From contig CM075862.1 of assembly GCA_037975125.1 (NCBI GenBank), positions 60,302,779-60,366,778 on the forward strand: 64,000 bases of DNA, in the 5' to 3' direction. The notes beneath the pieces were generated by a model, which worked only from the letters and a program-made list of their open reading frames with translations, ran no database searches and had not been told where the DNA came from. Position numbers and translations under genes: made by a program. Positions 11,430 to 37,493 of this stretch are shown one piece after another (position 1 is the first letter of the stretch; each line of letters opens with the position of its first letter). The stretch is from Latrodectus hesperus. Taxonomy: Eukaryota > Arthropoda > Arachnida > Araneae > Theridiidae.

Positions 11430-11718
11430 TCCGCACTAGTGGGTAAACACAAAAGATGCAGCCAAACGGCTCTGACAAGACTACGAAGTGGCCACTTGCT
11501 TGCTCAGAGACACGTCTCTGTTCCAAGGTCTACCCTCTCTGTCCCAAATGTCGTTTGGTTCAGGCCTCCCCATCTCATATTTTTCAGTGCATTGGGTGTG
11601 AGAGAGGGGACATGGAGTTGAGACCGGGGTTAATTCTTGAGAGACTGACTATTTTTGGATTCATGGGGCTGGTGTGATGGTACTGTCACGCCAGTTGGTG
11701 ATAAGCAACAACAACAAC
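11430..11718 (+). mobile_element. LINE 3' end with (CAA)n tail
   Basis: One frame gives GKHKRCSQTALTRLRSGHL (about 11439-11500). After a one-base shift the neighbouring frame continues with LCPKCRLVQASPSHIFQCIG and a stop after GFMGLV. This is the C-terminal CPKC...SPxHIFxC tail of a non-LTR retrotransposon ORF2, a different family from the copy at 4131. The 3' end is a short untranslated region finishing in GCAACAACAACAAC. The 5' end is truncated near 11430 and no target duplication was recognised. It is a non-functional fragment. Confidence 0.78.
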
Positions 11719-12000
11719 ATATTTTAATAAATGTATTATTTGTATAATAAATAAAATGGAATGAATTTTACTATCTGAGAAAACATAGATTCATTACTAT
11801 TTTAATGATTATCCATTAGCAGTGATTCTAAATTAAATAATATATGGATAAACATGATTTAACTAAATTAGAGAAAGTAGTACAATAAAACTCTGTTTTC
11901 ATGTGAACATCGTAACCAACATTTTAGCAAAGATCATTTGGTGTGTTTCGTGTAATGGCCAAAAACTAAATACCGCTTTCAGTTTCACAGTTGAAATCAT
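11719..12000. other. AT-rich DNA, no gene seen
   Basis: Ordinary AT-rich spacer between the LINE fragment and the higher-GC block. Confidence 0.6.
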
Positions 12001-12620
12001 AACTTCCACAAAACGATAAGCAGATCCACTCTCTTCAAAATGCTTTTAAAATGACGTTTATTTGATAACCAATTTCAAAGAGAACCCCTTATTACGAGGG
12101 GCCACAGAAACAAGCGCGATTTCACAACCACATTTACCGGGAAGAGGAGAGATGAGAATTAAAGGGGTGGTAGGTGCTTCCTCCACCCAAACCACTTTGT
12201 TCCCATAGAACGCTCCGAGGAACATTTCTATATTGCTCTCTTGAGCCCTTAAATCGCAACATTTAGCATGTTGGAGAAGGAGGAACTCATCGTGGAGGAT
12301 TAGGCGAGGAGGGTCTGCGATTGAAATCGCTTCAACAGTTTTCTTCCCCAACAGCTTGGCACTAACGTCTATTTTCTAAATTTCAGTGTAATTTCCAAAG
12401 ATTATCCTCTATTTCGGCCTGCTGGTTGCTATGCTTGGACAACTTTGTACATAAGCAGAAGCGGACCCATTGCGCCCTCTGTACATTGTTGGCGCAAAGG
12501 AAATTTTCGAATTTATGTTACTTGGAGTCACACGCGGGAAATGTTTGAAGTTCCCCGGTGGATTAATGCCACAAGTGGTCTGGCAAGTGGAAATTAATAT
12601 TAACTCATAGAGAGCAAGCG
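12001..12620. other. Isolated higher-GC block of unknown nature
   Basis: About 600 bp with markedly more G+C and complex sequence than the flanks. The longest open frame (minus, 12351-12058) begins at TTG rather than ATG and has no recognisable domain, so I do not call a gene. A conserved noncoding element, a promoter region or an unrecognised old repeat are all possible. Confidence 0.4.
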
Positions 12621-14344
12621 ACTACAGTTCAGATTGCATTTTAAATGAAGTAAAATCCCAGACCCTATTATCATTTACAATTTGAGACAAATGCAATTAC
12701 TTGAACAGATATCTAAGCAAATCTAATTGCCAAGCAAATAATTATTGAAAGTAAGCATAAGAAAATAATTTATGCTTGTTTCAAATAAAAATTAAATAGA
12801 ATGTAAGATATCATCGAGAGAAATTTATAAATAGTCTTTGGAATTTCCATTAGGTATATCGCCGATGAATTGTTTTGAAATACAACTTTCTATTACTTTT
12901 TGGGCTCTAAGCTTTATTCAAAATTCGTATTGAATATATTATTAATACAGACATAATAATCACTATATTAAACTTTTGAAAAAGTTACTTTGAGAAAAAT
13001 GGATGTAATGAAACAATATAATATATATACCAACTAAAACAGACAACAAATAGTAATTAGTGTAAAAATACAATTTGTAATAATTGTATAATATCATGAA
13101 ATTAATGAAATAAAAGACTTACTATATTATTTTTTACAAATAATATTAAATGTTTCATACAAGAAACTTCAAATAAAAATGCTGTGAAATATTTTTTTAA
13201 ATTTTGTTTAGTTATATTTTGTTAATTCCATGATATTTTTATAAGTTTTGAACAGTTATAATTATAAATTTGTTTTAAATTGGTATTAAATTTAAAAAAA
13301 AACTTATAAATAAATATTCATATAAATAAACAACACCAGGTATTTTAAGTGTTAGAAGTTATATTTTGCTACATATTTTGAATATTTTTAACTTGTAATG
13401 TGGATTATATATATATTTAAAGTTCACATTTTAAAAATAAATTAGTGAAATGCCATTGAAGTAACTTCATACGTCTATGTTTTAAGCATGTTTGTTTTAC
13501 ACAAAATAAGTATTCAAATGATTTTTTTGGAACAATAAGCATTTAACTTCTATTCTAAATTTAAACAAATAAATTGTAGAGAATGATATATACGTACAAT
13601 TTTTAAAATTTCATCAAGTTGTGGGCTAAAAAAGTGCTTAAGATATGACTCTGTTAAAAATATAATATATATCTAATTTTATTAGCTTCAATAAAATTTA
13701 TTTAAAAAATTCTGATCACAAATTGAAACTATTTTTGAAATTTTTACTGCATAAATAATTTAATACTATGTATTTTAAGTAACTATATTTCCTAGTAAAA
13801 ATAGATTTTAAAAGTTTAACAAAATTAATTCAAAGTGTAATAATTAAATATTAAAATATTATAAGTTTAATCAAAATAAAAATTAAATCAACTGATGAAG
13901 AGCAAATATTCATCCTACATAATTTAACAAAGTTCAAATAATTAAATATATTAAGCAATTAAAGTTAAACAATGCATTTAAAATTCAAGTGTGAAATTTC
14001 CTGTATTTTAATAGTAATCATTTAATTACTGCTTTTTTTCATTTTCTATGATTAGTAATATCCTAAAATGAGTTTCTCCTTGAACTATTTTCTACACAGG
14101 CCCACTTATGTAATGAAACGAATAATTAATTTCTATTTTTCTCATCTTCTAAGATTTCCAGTACGTGATTATGGTAATCATTACTTCTTAACGTCTTCTA
14201 TTACGTAGAAACCTGAGTTTAAAATTTTAAAATTATTTTAAATGTTTTCTATATTTAGAGAATCTTTTTCTTGTATTCTTTTTTTGTTATAATTATCGTT
14301 AGTTTATAATGTACTGGGAATTAAGTGTTTTCATGAATTGCAAA
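12621..14344. other. AT-rich DNA, no gene seen
   Basis: Long AT-rich stretch without coding frames, repeats of note or transposon motifs that I could recognise. Confidence 0.65.
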
Positions 14345-14552
<208 letters not shown>

Positions 14553-14609
14553 GTATAACAATTTCTCAGATTGCTTAAAAGTAATAATAATTTAAATTTA
14601 CTCAAAAAA

Positions 14610-20374
<5,765 letters not shown>

Positions 20375-20748
20375 AAAAAACAGACAGCGTATGTTCTGAA
20401 ATTTGCTGATTTAGACCAAACACTCTATATTTTGTTATCCTCTTTTACACAGTATTCATCAAAATCATTATAGTTTCCATAAAATTTGCTCTTTATTTGA
20501 AAAAACAAACAGCCATTTGTTCTGAAGTTTGCTGATTTAGACCAAACACTCTGTATTTTGTTATCCTCTTTTACACAGTATCCATCAAAATAAAGTTACC
20601 ATAAAATGTTGCTCTATATCTTAAAAAACAGACAGCCATTTGTTCTGAAGTTTGCTGATTCAGACCAAACATTCTATATTTTGCTATCCTCTTTTACACA
20701 GTATTCATCAAAATCATAATAGTTTTCATAAAATGTTGCTCTATATCT
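20375..20748. repeat. Tandem repeat, three copies of about 124 bp
   Basis: Copies begin near 20375, 20499 and 20623. Each contains ACAGACAGC or a variant, GTTCTGAA, TTTGCTGATT, AGACCAAACA and CCTCTTTTACACAGTATTC. Copies differ by scattered substitutions and small gaps. The repeat encodes nothing obvious and has no resemblance to a family I know. Confidence 0.9.
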
Positions 20749-22767
20749 GCTTTGCTATGTGCAGTTCATATGATGTCTCATTGTGCAATTTTTGGTAAAT
20801 AATATAAATTATAGTAAACGACATTTATTTGAGAAACGAAAATTAAAAATATATGTCTTTAAAATATTTGTCTCTTCCTTAACTTAAATTTATTATGGTA
20901 ATTTTTTTTCGTTTCTCTTAGACTGATAAGCGATATGTAAGTGCCAAAGTCTTGAGATTTCCCTTAGAACTTTGTATACTCATAAATTGAAAGAAATCTA
21001 TATTGTTTCATAGCAAATTTTAAGAAAATGGCTGGTCATTTAAAGTCCAAATATTTTATAAAAAGTTTTAAAGTTTCCACAATAGCTTCAAAAATGAATT
21101 TGAAACAATAAAATTGAAAAAACAAAGAATTTTCATAAAAAATAGTAAGAAAACAGGATAATATTTAGTAAAAATTCAATGTATTGCATTCAAAAGCATA
21201 ATTTTCAGTTAAATAATACGATTTCAGGCTAACTTATCAATATATTATCGGAATATTATAAATAAAATTGTATATAGTTACCAGAAAATCAGAATATTTT
21301 TAAAGGACAATTTCATCCAATTGAGTATATCATGAAATTTTTATTTACGAAAAATTATTTAACTGAAATTCTCTCTAAATCTTTATTATAATATTGAGTG
21401 ATATAGATTAATATTTGTGCTGAGAAAAAGCATTAATAAATACTAAAACATAATAGTATTATTCCCATTTTTACTACCTGATGAAATTAATGATTTTGAG
21501 TTAATGACAAGTGAAACTGCGTTCATAGTAAATATCTAAATAAATAATTTAACGGCAATGAGGTGACAATCATTAAAATTAATTAATGTAAATTTAATTA
21601 TGTAAAAAGTAGCATAGAATAACAAAAATAAATATATGTTGCATTTGAATCACATATTGAAAACGGTTTATGATGCACTGTAATTACTTAATTTATTTTT
21701 ACCTTGAGAGCCATAACTGTAAAAATTTAATTTTCTAATTAAAATTTCTGAAAAATTTTGGCATATGAAGAAATTAATTAGATATCAAAAACTAAAAAAA
21801 CGTACATTAATATAAAGTATTTTTCATGCAGAATTGTGTTAAAGTAAGTAAGGTACATTAATGGTAATTTTATCCTTAACTAAATAAATTTAAGAATAAT
21901 TAACTAACAATAAAATTATTCTCTCTCTTTTATTTCTGAATGAGCAAACAAATCACCAATAAGTATCCCTATTTTTTTCTTAATAAGACAAGAAATTATA
22001 CATAGATCAAAGGACAGTTTGCTCTAATGATATTGCCACCATAGTATTAAAGGAATATATTTACGTTATAAAAATTAATGTGCATGAAATAAAATTAAAG
22101 TATAAGTTTCAACAATTAAATAATTCTAATTATATTTTAAGTTTATGCAATACTAATAAACCGTTTTTATTTTATGAAGGCTTATAGTATCAACACATGA
22201 CATGTTGGTTAGTCACATGGGTAGAAATAAGAACCAGCAAGCTTTAATGGAGCCATGATTCCTTCGAAACAAATCTTCTGAAATAAGGCATGTTGTGGGA
22301 AATTGTCATTTTAATGAGCAATCTAGGTAGCCTTTGACTGATATTTTGGGAATATGATACAACTAAATAGTATCCCAATTCTCTGACCCGTTTTTCTCTC
22401 CTCTTATTTCATACCCGTTTACTCATTATCTTCAATAGGAAACATTGCATATCTCCTCTTGATCCGAATGATTACAGTATGTTTTCCCATTATGTAGACA
22501 GAATATTTTCTAGTCCGTAATCTATTGCTTTTTTATATAACAACCCTTTCCAAAAATTATCTTTCTACTTTTTCTTCTGCTCTTTGGAACTACTACTGCT
22601 GTGTTGTTTCTCGATTCTCAGGAGGTTTCGGTCATCTTATTTTCATTTTACAACGCGTAACCCATGCATGATAGCAGCTCCCATTACAAATAATTTCAAT
22701 TTTGCCACCCACAAAAATAAAATAAATATAATGTTCAATGTGCACATACATTTCATACATTTTTAAT
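20749..22767. other. AT-rich DNA, no gene seen
   Basis: Nothing recognisable. 22200-22660 is somewhat richer in G+C and has pyrimidine-rich runs but no supported exon. Confidence 0.6.
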
Positions 22768-22970
<203 letters not shown>

Positions 22971-23062
22971 TGTTTGTTGAAATTGAAATATTTTTGAATG
23001 ATATTATTAACATTTTTCATTATAAAATTTCTTTAAGTATATAATTGTGAGTACATTACTCG

Positions 23063-23698
<636 letters not shown>

Positions 23699-23791
<93 letters not shown>
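23699..23791. repeat. (TA)n array
   Basis: 93 bp of uninterrupted TA dinucleotide. Confidence 0.95.
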
Positions 23792-23792
<1 letters not shown>

Positions 23793-26700
23793 CCTTTCTA
23801 AAGCATGTGAAGGCAAGCGCTTACGGAAGTGAGTATATATGGGAAACTCTAATATTTCTTTTATTTGGAAAGCAAATTACATGCATACATTAGTTTGAGA
23901 CAATTTTAAACTTAAAAAAGTCATTATCAGATTCATATTATTTCAATAAAATAATCGTTTTTGGCAACAAATAGTGAATTATAATTAAATAAAATTTTAA
24001 ATACAATTAATCTGCTTTAAATATATATAGATATATTTTATTAGTTATAGGAACCACAAGTGACTGTTATTTAATTTGAATCGAATATAATGCAACATAT
24101 ACCCATTTATGTTGCACTTTATATTTAGAGCACTTTTATTATTATCTTATAAGCTAAATGCTCTTATAAATGCTCTTATAAGCTAAATTATCTTATAAGC
24201 TAAATAATTCAAAATGTTTTTAATTGTATTAAATTGTGCTATTTTCTATAAAAATGCCGAGATTTTTAGTTTATTTCTTCTTCCACAATTTAAAGTTACT
24301 TCGAACAAAATCATTTGAAATGCACACTCCATTTTAGGCATCATCATGGAAACATCAAAAGTTTAGATCTTTACACATGTAGAATAGAACAAAAACAAAA
24401 GAAAAAAATTCTGCAAAATTGAAATATAATCATGGGATTACAATTCCTGCTCAGAGATAAATTACAATTTTCCATTGTTTTCACAATTGTAATTTTTAGA
24501 TGGAATTCCATCTTTGTACCATATTTTTAAACAAAAAAGTAAACATTGGGAAAAATGCATGCCATTTATTTTTCTCTCTAAAATTGAAATGAAGACTTGT
24601 ACATCTGCTCCGAATTTGATTTCTAGAGCACAGACAGAAGAACTTTCAGATTAACTGCCATAAAAATTTTATATTTGGAGACTGGAATATTTTTTTGCTT
24701 TATTATATGCGATATATATTTTAAAGAAAGAATCTGATTTTCTATAAAAAGAATGCCTCAAGATACAGTTGATTCTGGTCTTAAAATTGTCATAACTTAT
24801 TTTGAATTAATTTTGTTATTTATTGCCAGGCTTTTTTTTTCAAATGCATATATTTTTTAAAATGGGAATTTCAGAGTCTTCCATTAAAAAAAAATTTAAA
24901 AATATAATTTTTAACAACAGATTTTTATATAACATGCACTATTGTTGGGTTATGACATCCATGTCTAAAAATTCTATTTCCTATAGTTTTCTCATAATTG
25001 AAGATAAAGATATTCAGTAAAAAAATGCTGCATCCTTAGCATTGGATTATAAAATGCATTAGATTTTTTCAAAGAAAGATCAAAATGTTTATATACCATT
25101 AAAAGTGTCTAGTTTCACAGACATATGAACTTCTTGCCTAAACAAATGATAAAAAGTTGCTTCGTTTTACTTATGTATAGACCTAAAATGAGACTATCTT
25201 CCTTATCATCTATTATATTGTTGAATTCTGTTTCACACATTTTCTATAGTATGTATAAAGTTACAGCATCTACTTTAAGTAATAAATTAGTTTTGCAACC
25301 TTTGTATCATAATCATAGGATACATAATTGATAAAAAAATGTATGCTGCATTAGTATCTTCATTTTTTGTTACCTTTCACCCAGTCATTCCAAGTCAATT
25401 CTTTTCAAGTGTTTATTAACATTTTTCAAATTTATAATAACAGAATTAAAATAAAAATTTAAATGCAAAAGGTATTTAAGCTTTAATAACACCATACACA
25501 AATTTAATTTGGAAATTTCTGTCTTTGTTGCAGCTAAAATATTCTTTACCTAATTTGTTTGGCCTAAAAGAAACAAGTGCCCGTAATTGCAATAATATTT
25601 TCTAAAAATTTAAAATATATTGATTTTACAATAGACGTTATGTTTCTTTTTATAAGTCTCGTATATTAAATTTAAATAATTACTAAAAATTTACGTTTTT
25701 TTAAAAAAACATAATATTTATTTAAATTTTAATCTGGATAAAAGTTAATAAAAAAATTGTCATGATATAAGCAGTATTCAAATTTTCTAACAGTCGTAGT
25801 TTTAAATGTCATTTTCAAATGGTTTTATTTCTCAGAAACTTAAAAAAATTCCCAAAATATAGCTTTTGAAAATAAAATTTATCATTCTTTGAAAAATTGA
25901 ATTAAATTATGACATTTAAACAATATCCAAAAGTAAGATTTTATAGTATATATATTTTTTAAATGCAAAATTTTTTGTGTTTTAGAATATGGTTTCCTGA
26001 AACATATGATTATTATGATTAACATTAGCAATCTTTTTTTAGATCTAAACATCAAAAATCAAAATATGATTATCCTTTACAGGTAAATAAGCAGAAATAA
26101 GCTTTAAAGTAATTGATAGCAGCATAAATTAATTATTCGATATTTATGATGGGAATTTGATGGGTTAATTTCTATTTAGGCCTTGGACACTAATTTATAT
26201 TTTTAGCTTGTGTTAACAGTTATTATATTTATGATAATTATTATTTCATCATTTTATATGTTTATTAATTTACATTAAATTAAATACAAAGCAGTAAATT
26301 CAAGAAAATAAATAAATAATTCATGCATTATTTAATTTATCTGATTATTATTAGTCATAGATTAATCATATGTGCCCATTTGCTTATAAGAATAGTTATT
26401 TTAATTTTTTTTCTCACGAATACAAACATTGAACTAAATATTTTTGAAACAATAAACATAAAATATACACTAAATACCCATTTTCATAAAAAAGAAATTT
26501 ATATGTAACATTCAAATATTTAGTTGATTTTTATATACTGGAACATAACCAAACACGCATTAAAAATGCCTTGCAATATCTTTTTGATATTGCCATTTGC
26601 GCTTCAAGTAAATCTTTGACAAAATTCCTCTTTATGATTGTTTCGAATGAGTAAGATTGAAACAGTAATGTTCGACGACAAAGAAAAGTTTTTTGTTATT

Positions 26701-26977
26701 TAGGCTATTACACATTTAACTGTAAACAAAATAGTGCTTACAGTTAGATTACAATCGAGAAATTATTTTGTTATTCAATTATAATAAATATTATGCAACT
26801 TATAAGTCTTTTTATAAAATGGTTTCTGAATGATCTCTTATTTGATTATTTTAGTTATCAGAAAATGATAGAATGTTTAATATGGTGAAGCTCTTTTTTA
26901 ATATGTTTTTAAATGGTAATAAAATAAAAATGCAAAGTTGCTGTTGTTGCATAATCTGGTACTTTAATTTCTACATT
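23792..26977. other. AT-rich DNA, no gene seen
   Basis: It includes a small direct-repeat cluster of CTTATAAGCTAAAT units at about 24146-24208. Short frames at 24823, 25125 and 26323 are AT-driven and unsupported. Confidence 0.6.
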
Positions 26978-27290
26978 TAAGCACTACAAGGGGTGAAGGT
27001 GGCAGCGGTTTATATAGAGGGACACCCAATGGTTGTACCATTGTAACCCCGAAAATTTGCCTTCGTAGTTTAGAAACAAGGACCTTGCAGAATTCCCCCG
27101 GACTTACTATCGGAGGTCTACAACCTCCGATAGTATCATTCCACATCGAGGAACTGTAACTATAGCATTGTTAGCTAACACGATTATCCACAGTTAGCTA
27201 ACACGACTGATCTTTGATTGCGGCAAGATTCGAACGCATACCTTCCGATAACGAGAACGAACGCCTTGGTCACCGCAGTCTAGTGCATAA
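26978..27290 (-). mobile_element. tRNA-derived SINE, copy 1 of a two-copy family
   Basis: Read on the minus strand from about 27290, a tRNA-like head has an A-box-like region (GACCAAGGCGTTCG) and a B-box-like GCGTTCGAATCTTG near 27230. A body follows that ends in CCCCTTGTAGTGC at about 26980. The same body and ending occur at 39241-39505. A perfect 13-bp hairpin interrupts the body at 27105-27135. Target duplications are not evident, so the copy is fairly old. Confidence 0.72.
27105..27135. repeat. Perfect 13-bp inverted repeat inside the SINE
   Basis: TACTATCGGAGGT (27105-27117) and ACCTCCGATAGTA (27123-27135) are exact complements around the 5-base loop CTACA. Farther right, GTTAGCTAACACGA occurs twice (about 27168-27181 and 27191-27204). 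Confidence 0.9.
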
Positions 27291-29599
27291 AGTTATAATA
27301 TAGCAAAATTTATACTTCGTAACGTAATAAATTTATCTCATTTTACAAATTTTATCGATTATTAATGTATTGGAGGAATGAGATCACGTGAATAAATAGG
27401 AGCAAAAAATGTGGAAAATTTTAAAAATATCAGAATGCAGATAAAAAATATTGTGATAAATGTTTCCTATTATCTTAAACTGTAGATATAAAGAGAAATG
27501 ACGAGAGAGAGATACAAATAAGATATATAATAAGAAATATTTTATACAATTCTTCTGTTCTTAAGGACGAAATTTGAAATGTATTGATTTGCAATTATAG
27601 TACATTCAAAGATTAATTTTTATCAATTATTGCGCTTTCTTAAATTTGAAAAAAATATGAAGTTACCGTCAAAACTATTTGTTTCTTAATTATTAAGGCA
27701 ACATGTGCTGTGAAAATACTTTATCTTGATTCTTATTACTTCATATAGACCTGAAAATTATTTGTTTAAATACATCTTTGAAATTAAATCATAGAAACAA
27801 TAAAACAGAAATAAATGCCATTTAGAAAATTATTTCAAGTTAAGATTAAATTTTCTAAAATGGCTGATACAAATAAGAATTTTTTCTATGATTATCAACT
27901 AACTAAAATATTTAAAGTATAACTAGTTGTTATTTCTTTACAATATATAAAGCTTTTTAAACAACTTCTCAATGTTTAATTTTCAGTTAACAATACTGAT
28001 ATTAAACATCACGTAAATCTATATCGAAAAACTAATGTTAAAGTGGATGTTTTGTTTTGCCTTTTATTATTATGCATGTTCTTTTGTTTAATTTTCAATG
28101 TGCTCAATTTGGAAGCAATATCACTAAATATCTGACATTTTGAAAATTAATTATTTAGAACAACAGGTAAGTTTCATGATTTTGAAAGATTTTAAAAACA
28201 GAAAAAATTATAATTAGAAAATGTTACTTTATTAATGTTAAAAATCATGAAAGGATTTTTCTGATCGCTTAAACCATAGACATAGACATACGCAATGGAA
28301 CACCTGGTCTGTACCTTAGGTTATCAGGTATAGCTCCATCACGTAATACATCTGGTGTAACAGAATTGTCACGAAATTTGATAACAAAATTGAATTTCAG
28401 TAGGTCTCTAACATTTGAAATTAATAATTTGGCAGAAATATAACATCAACAACAAAACATTTACAAACTTTTCACTATGGGAGATGACATGAATTAAATA
28501 TCGCAATAAAATTGTGAAAATAGATTCTCCTAACACTCCAAGTAAACTTGGTAAAAAATACAAATTAATTATCTTGATGATGGTCATAGCAGACGATATA
28601 AGTAGTTAATAATACAAATATGCATGCACTATAATTAATTTTAAGTAGAAGAGTATAAAAAGAGCAAATAACTGGGACAGATTTTCAATAAGTACTAGTA
28701 ACTCCCTCATACTTTAACTGTGTCCTTTAATGTAACATCGCAATACCAAAGGACTGCATTGTCTACACGCAGATAGTTACAATTACATATGCATGAATGG
28801 TATCCTATTGAACATTTAACATTTGCTGTAGGTGATAAACAGCAGAATATTTAAAGTATTACAGATTGCTATCTGCATATTCAGTTAGTATTTTGCAGCA
28901 GCTCAGTCTGTGCATTATAGTTACCACGATTACGAAAATTATTAAACAAAATATAATTACAATCAATAAATAATAAAAAGGATTAAAAAATTGAATAAAA
29001 TATGTAGCAAAATATTTTACAGACACTCTAACATTACTAGAAATAATAATGAAAATATATTGCACTAAAATTGCTAAATAGGGTATTTCTGAAGACTCTA
29101 AGCAAACTTGATTATCAACCCCCAGTTTTATATTTAGTGGTTAGATAGAGGAAAGTGTTATATCACATGGCGAACCATATGAAGATTGTATTAGAAAAAG
29201 AGCAAATATATACAATACATTGATAGTATATACATAAATAAAACATATACTAGTTGTGCTATATTACAATGCATTATTTTATCACATAAGAAACTTGCAT
29301 TGTCTGTTCACAGTTTATAATGGTTTACAATGTTTAGGAAATATAATGCTAAGTTAGGCATTAAAATTACCAATTTATAAACTTTTCTAGGATATTTAAT
29401 ATTGCACATTACGTTGTGCTGAGTCAATAAATATTTTTCAGCACCTTAATCTGAATAATTATTATTATCAAAATTATAAAAACTAATTGCTAAGCAAATA
29501 CAATACCTAATAATATTTTATCACAAAAAGTGGAGAAATACCTTACAATGATTTTTACCTTTAACCAAATCGTTCTTATGATGAAATCCGATTCTCAGT
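27291..29599. other. AT-rich DNA, no gene seen
   Basis: No coding frame, tRNA or transposon motif recognised. Confidence 0.6.
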
Positions 29600-30890
29600 T
29601 ATGGCATTATCCTTTCAGAGTTCGGATCCTTTTTCATAGATAGAGGTGATTATGTTCTTTATCTTATGCAGAAGAGAAGGAGTTTTGCTAGCATAGCGAA
29701 GAAACGGAGTAAGTTCCTCCAAGCTTTTAGGTGCCATTGTTTTGTGAAATCACATTCAAACACGTAATGAACAATGGTCCCAACCTGACCGCATTAACAA
29801 GCACTATTTGGAGCCATACCCCTTTTATTGAGATACTCCGGTGTTGGAGTATGTCCAGAAAGAAACTGTGCTTCTTTGTGGTTCTTGACTAGGAAATCAA
29901 GAGAGACAGTAGGTTTAAGGCTGTATGTTCATCTACCTTGTTCTGCCTCATTCCATTCTTGTTGCCAGGCCATTAGTAAATAGTTGCGTAATTTAGAAAT
30001 CAAATATGATTTGGGCCATTTTAATTAAATTTTTGCGCGTTTGAGCAAGCTTTTGCAGCTTGCTTTGCCAGTGTGTCAGCTCTTTCATTACCAGTATGTC
30101 CGGCATGAGCCTTGATCCAGTGAAGACAAATTTGCCATCGATTGCTAAATGTCCTGAGTCGATTTTGAATGTCTTGAATCAGTGGGCTGCTGTGATATGG
30201 ATTTTATATTCCCAAACGAGCTGACTGGCTGTCTAACCAAATCACTGTCTTGTATAAATTATTTTCGGCTATATATTTTAATGCGCAACTAATTCTGACT
30301 GGAAAACACTGTTAGCTTCTCCTAATTGTCCCTGCCAATAACCACTCTTCTGTCCATTTTTGAAAATGCAGAAAGCTGCTCCCACTTGGCCTTCTATTTT
30401 TGAGACATCAGTGAAAAAGTGTTGGTGAATGCCTTGGCACTGTGTAGGATTAGAAGTGTGAACCATAATCCCTTCCATCTGTGTTGCTGGGTGGAATAAT
30501 GTTTTGAAGGGAATTTCAAAGTCTTCTGGGTTATAAATTGCATCCAGGAAAGTGATTTTTTTGATGTTGTAGAATGTTAGATTTAGCAGCTTCTAGTTGA
30601 ACCTTTAAATGTAATGGAAAGACACCTGCCAAGATGTTTAATGCTGCCATAGAAGTCGTGTGGAAACATCTAGTGATAGTTATGGTGAAGTGTCTCTGCA
30701 AAGTGGATAGTTGTCTGACTTTTCTGCTTAAGCCCAGACTGCTGATCCATAGCATATCATTCTTTCAAAAATGGTTTTATACCAAATTTTAAGAATTCTG
30801 GCATTTACACCCCAGTTTCTATTCGAATCAACTCAGACTTACGACACTCAGAAATTTGATGGTGAATTTCGTTTTGTTTCCTGCAGATCG
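29600..30890 (-). pseudogene. LINE ORF2 remnant (end of reverse transcriptase, RNase H)
   Basis: On the minus strand, broken over several frames, the order is that of an I/Jockey-type ORF2. IWYKTIFERMICYGSAVW (30785-30732) and the RQLSTLQRHFTITITRCF region mark the post-RT thumb. An RNase H domain follows: FFTDVSKIEGQVGAAFCIF, YWQGQLGEANSVFQSELVA, IWLDSQSA and HWIKAHAGHTGNERADTLA, carrying the catalytic Asp, Glu and Asp. Several stops and frameshifts make it inactive. The polymerase core and ORF1 are absent, so the copy is 5'-truncated. Higher G+C than its surroundings agrees with an inserted element. The low-coordinate (3') border is approximate. Confidence 0.88.
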
Positions 30891-37284
<6,394 letters not shown>

Positions 37285-37297
37285 AATTTTGATATGA

Positions 37298-37480
37298 TTT
37301 GGTTTGGTTTTGGTTTGTCGCTCAACGGTCATTTTTTGCACACGAGGGCTAATTAGACCGGGACTTACGGCTTTAAGTGGATTCCGAACCACTACAAACA
37401 TCCATGCCCAAGGTGGGATTCGAACCCACGAACTGTTGAACCGAAGGCAAGAGCGCTAACCATTCGGCTGCCAGCTCGGC
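37298..37480 (-). mobile_element. tRNA-derived SINE, well preserved
   Basis: On the minus strand it begins GCCGAGCTGGCAGCCGAATG. The Pol III A box (TGGTTAGCGCTC-like) and a perfect B box (GGTTCGAATCC) form a tRNA-like head, followed by GGGCATGGATGT, a short body and an A/C-rich tail (ACAAACCAAAACCAAACCAAA). A perfect 13-bp target duplication, AATTTTGATATGA, stands at 37285-37297 and 37481-37493. It is noncoding; the open question is only its age, which appears young. Confidence 0.93.
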
Positions 37481-37493
37481 AATTTTGATATGA

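Noticed and set aside
12058..12351. 97-codon minus-strand frame
   Set aside because: It starts at TTG, has no recognisable domain and no splice context; kept only as part of an unexplained higher-GC block.
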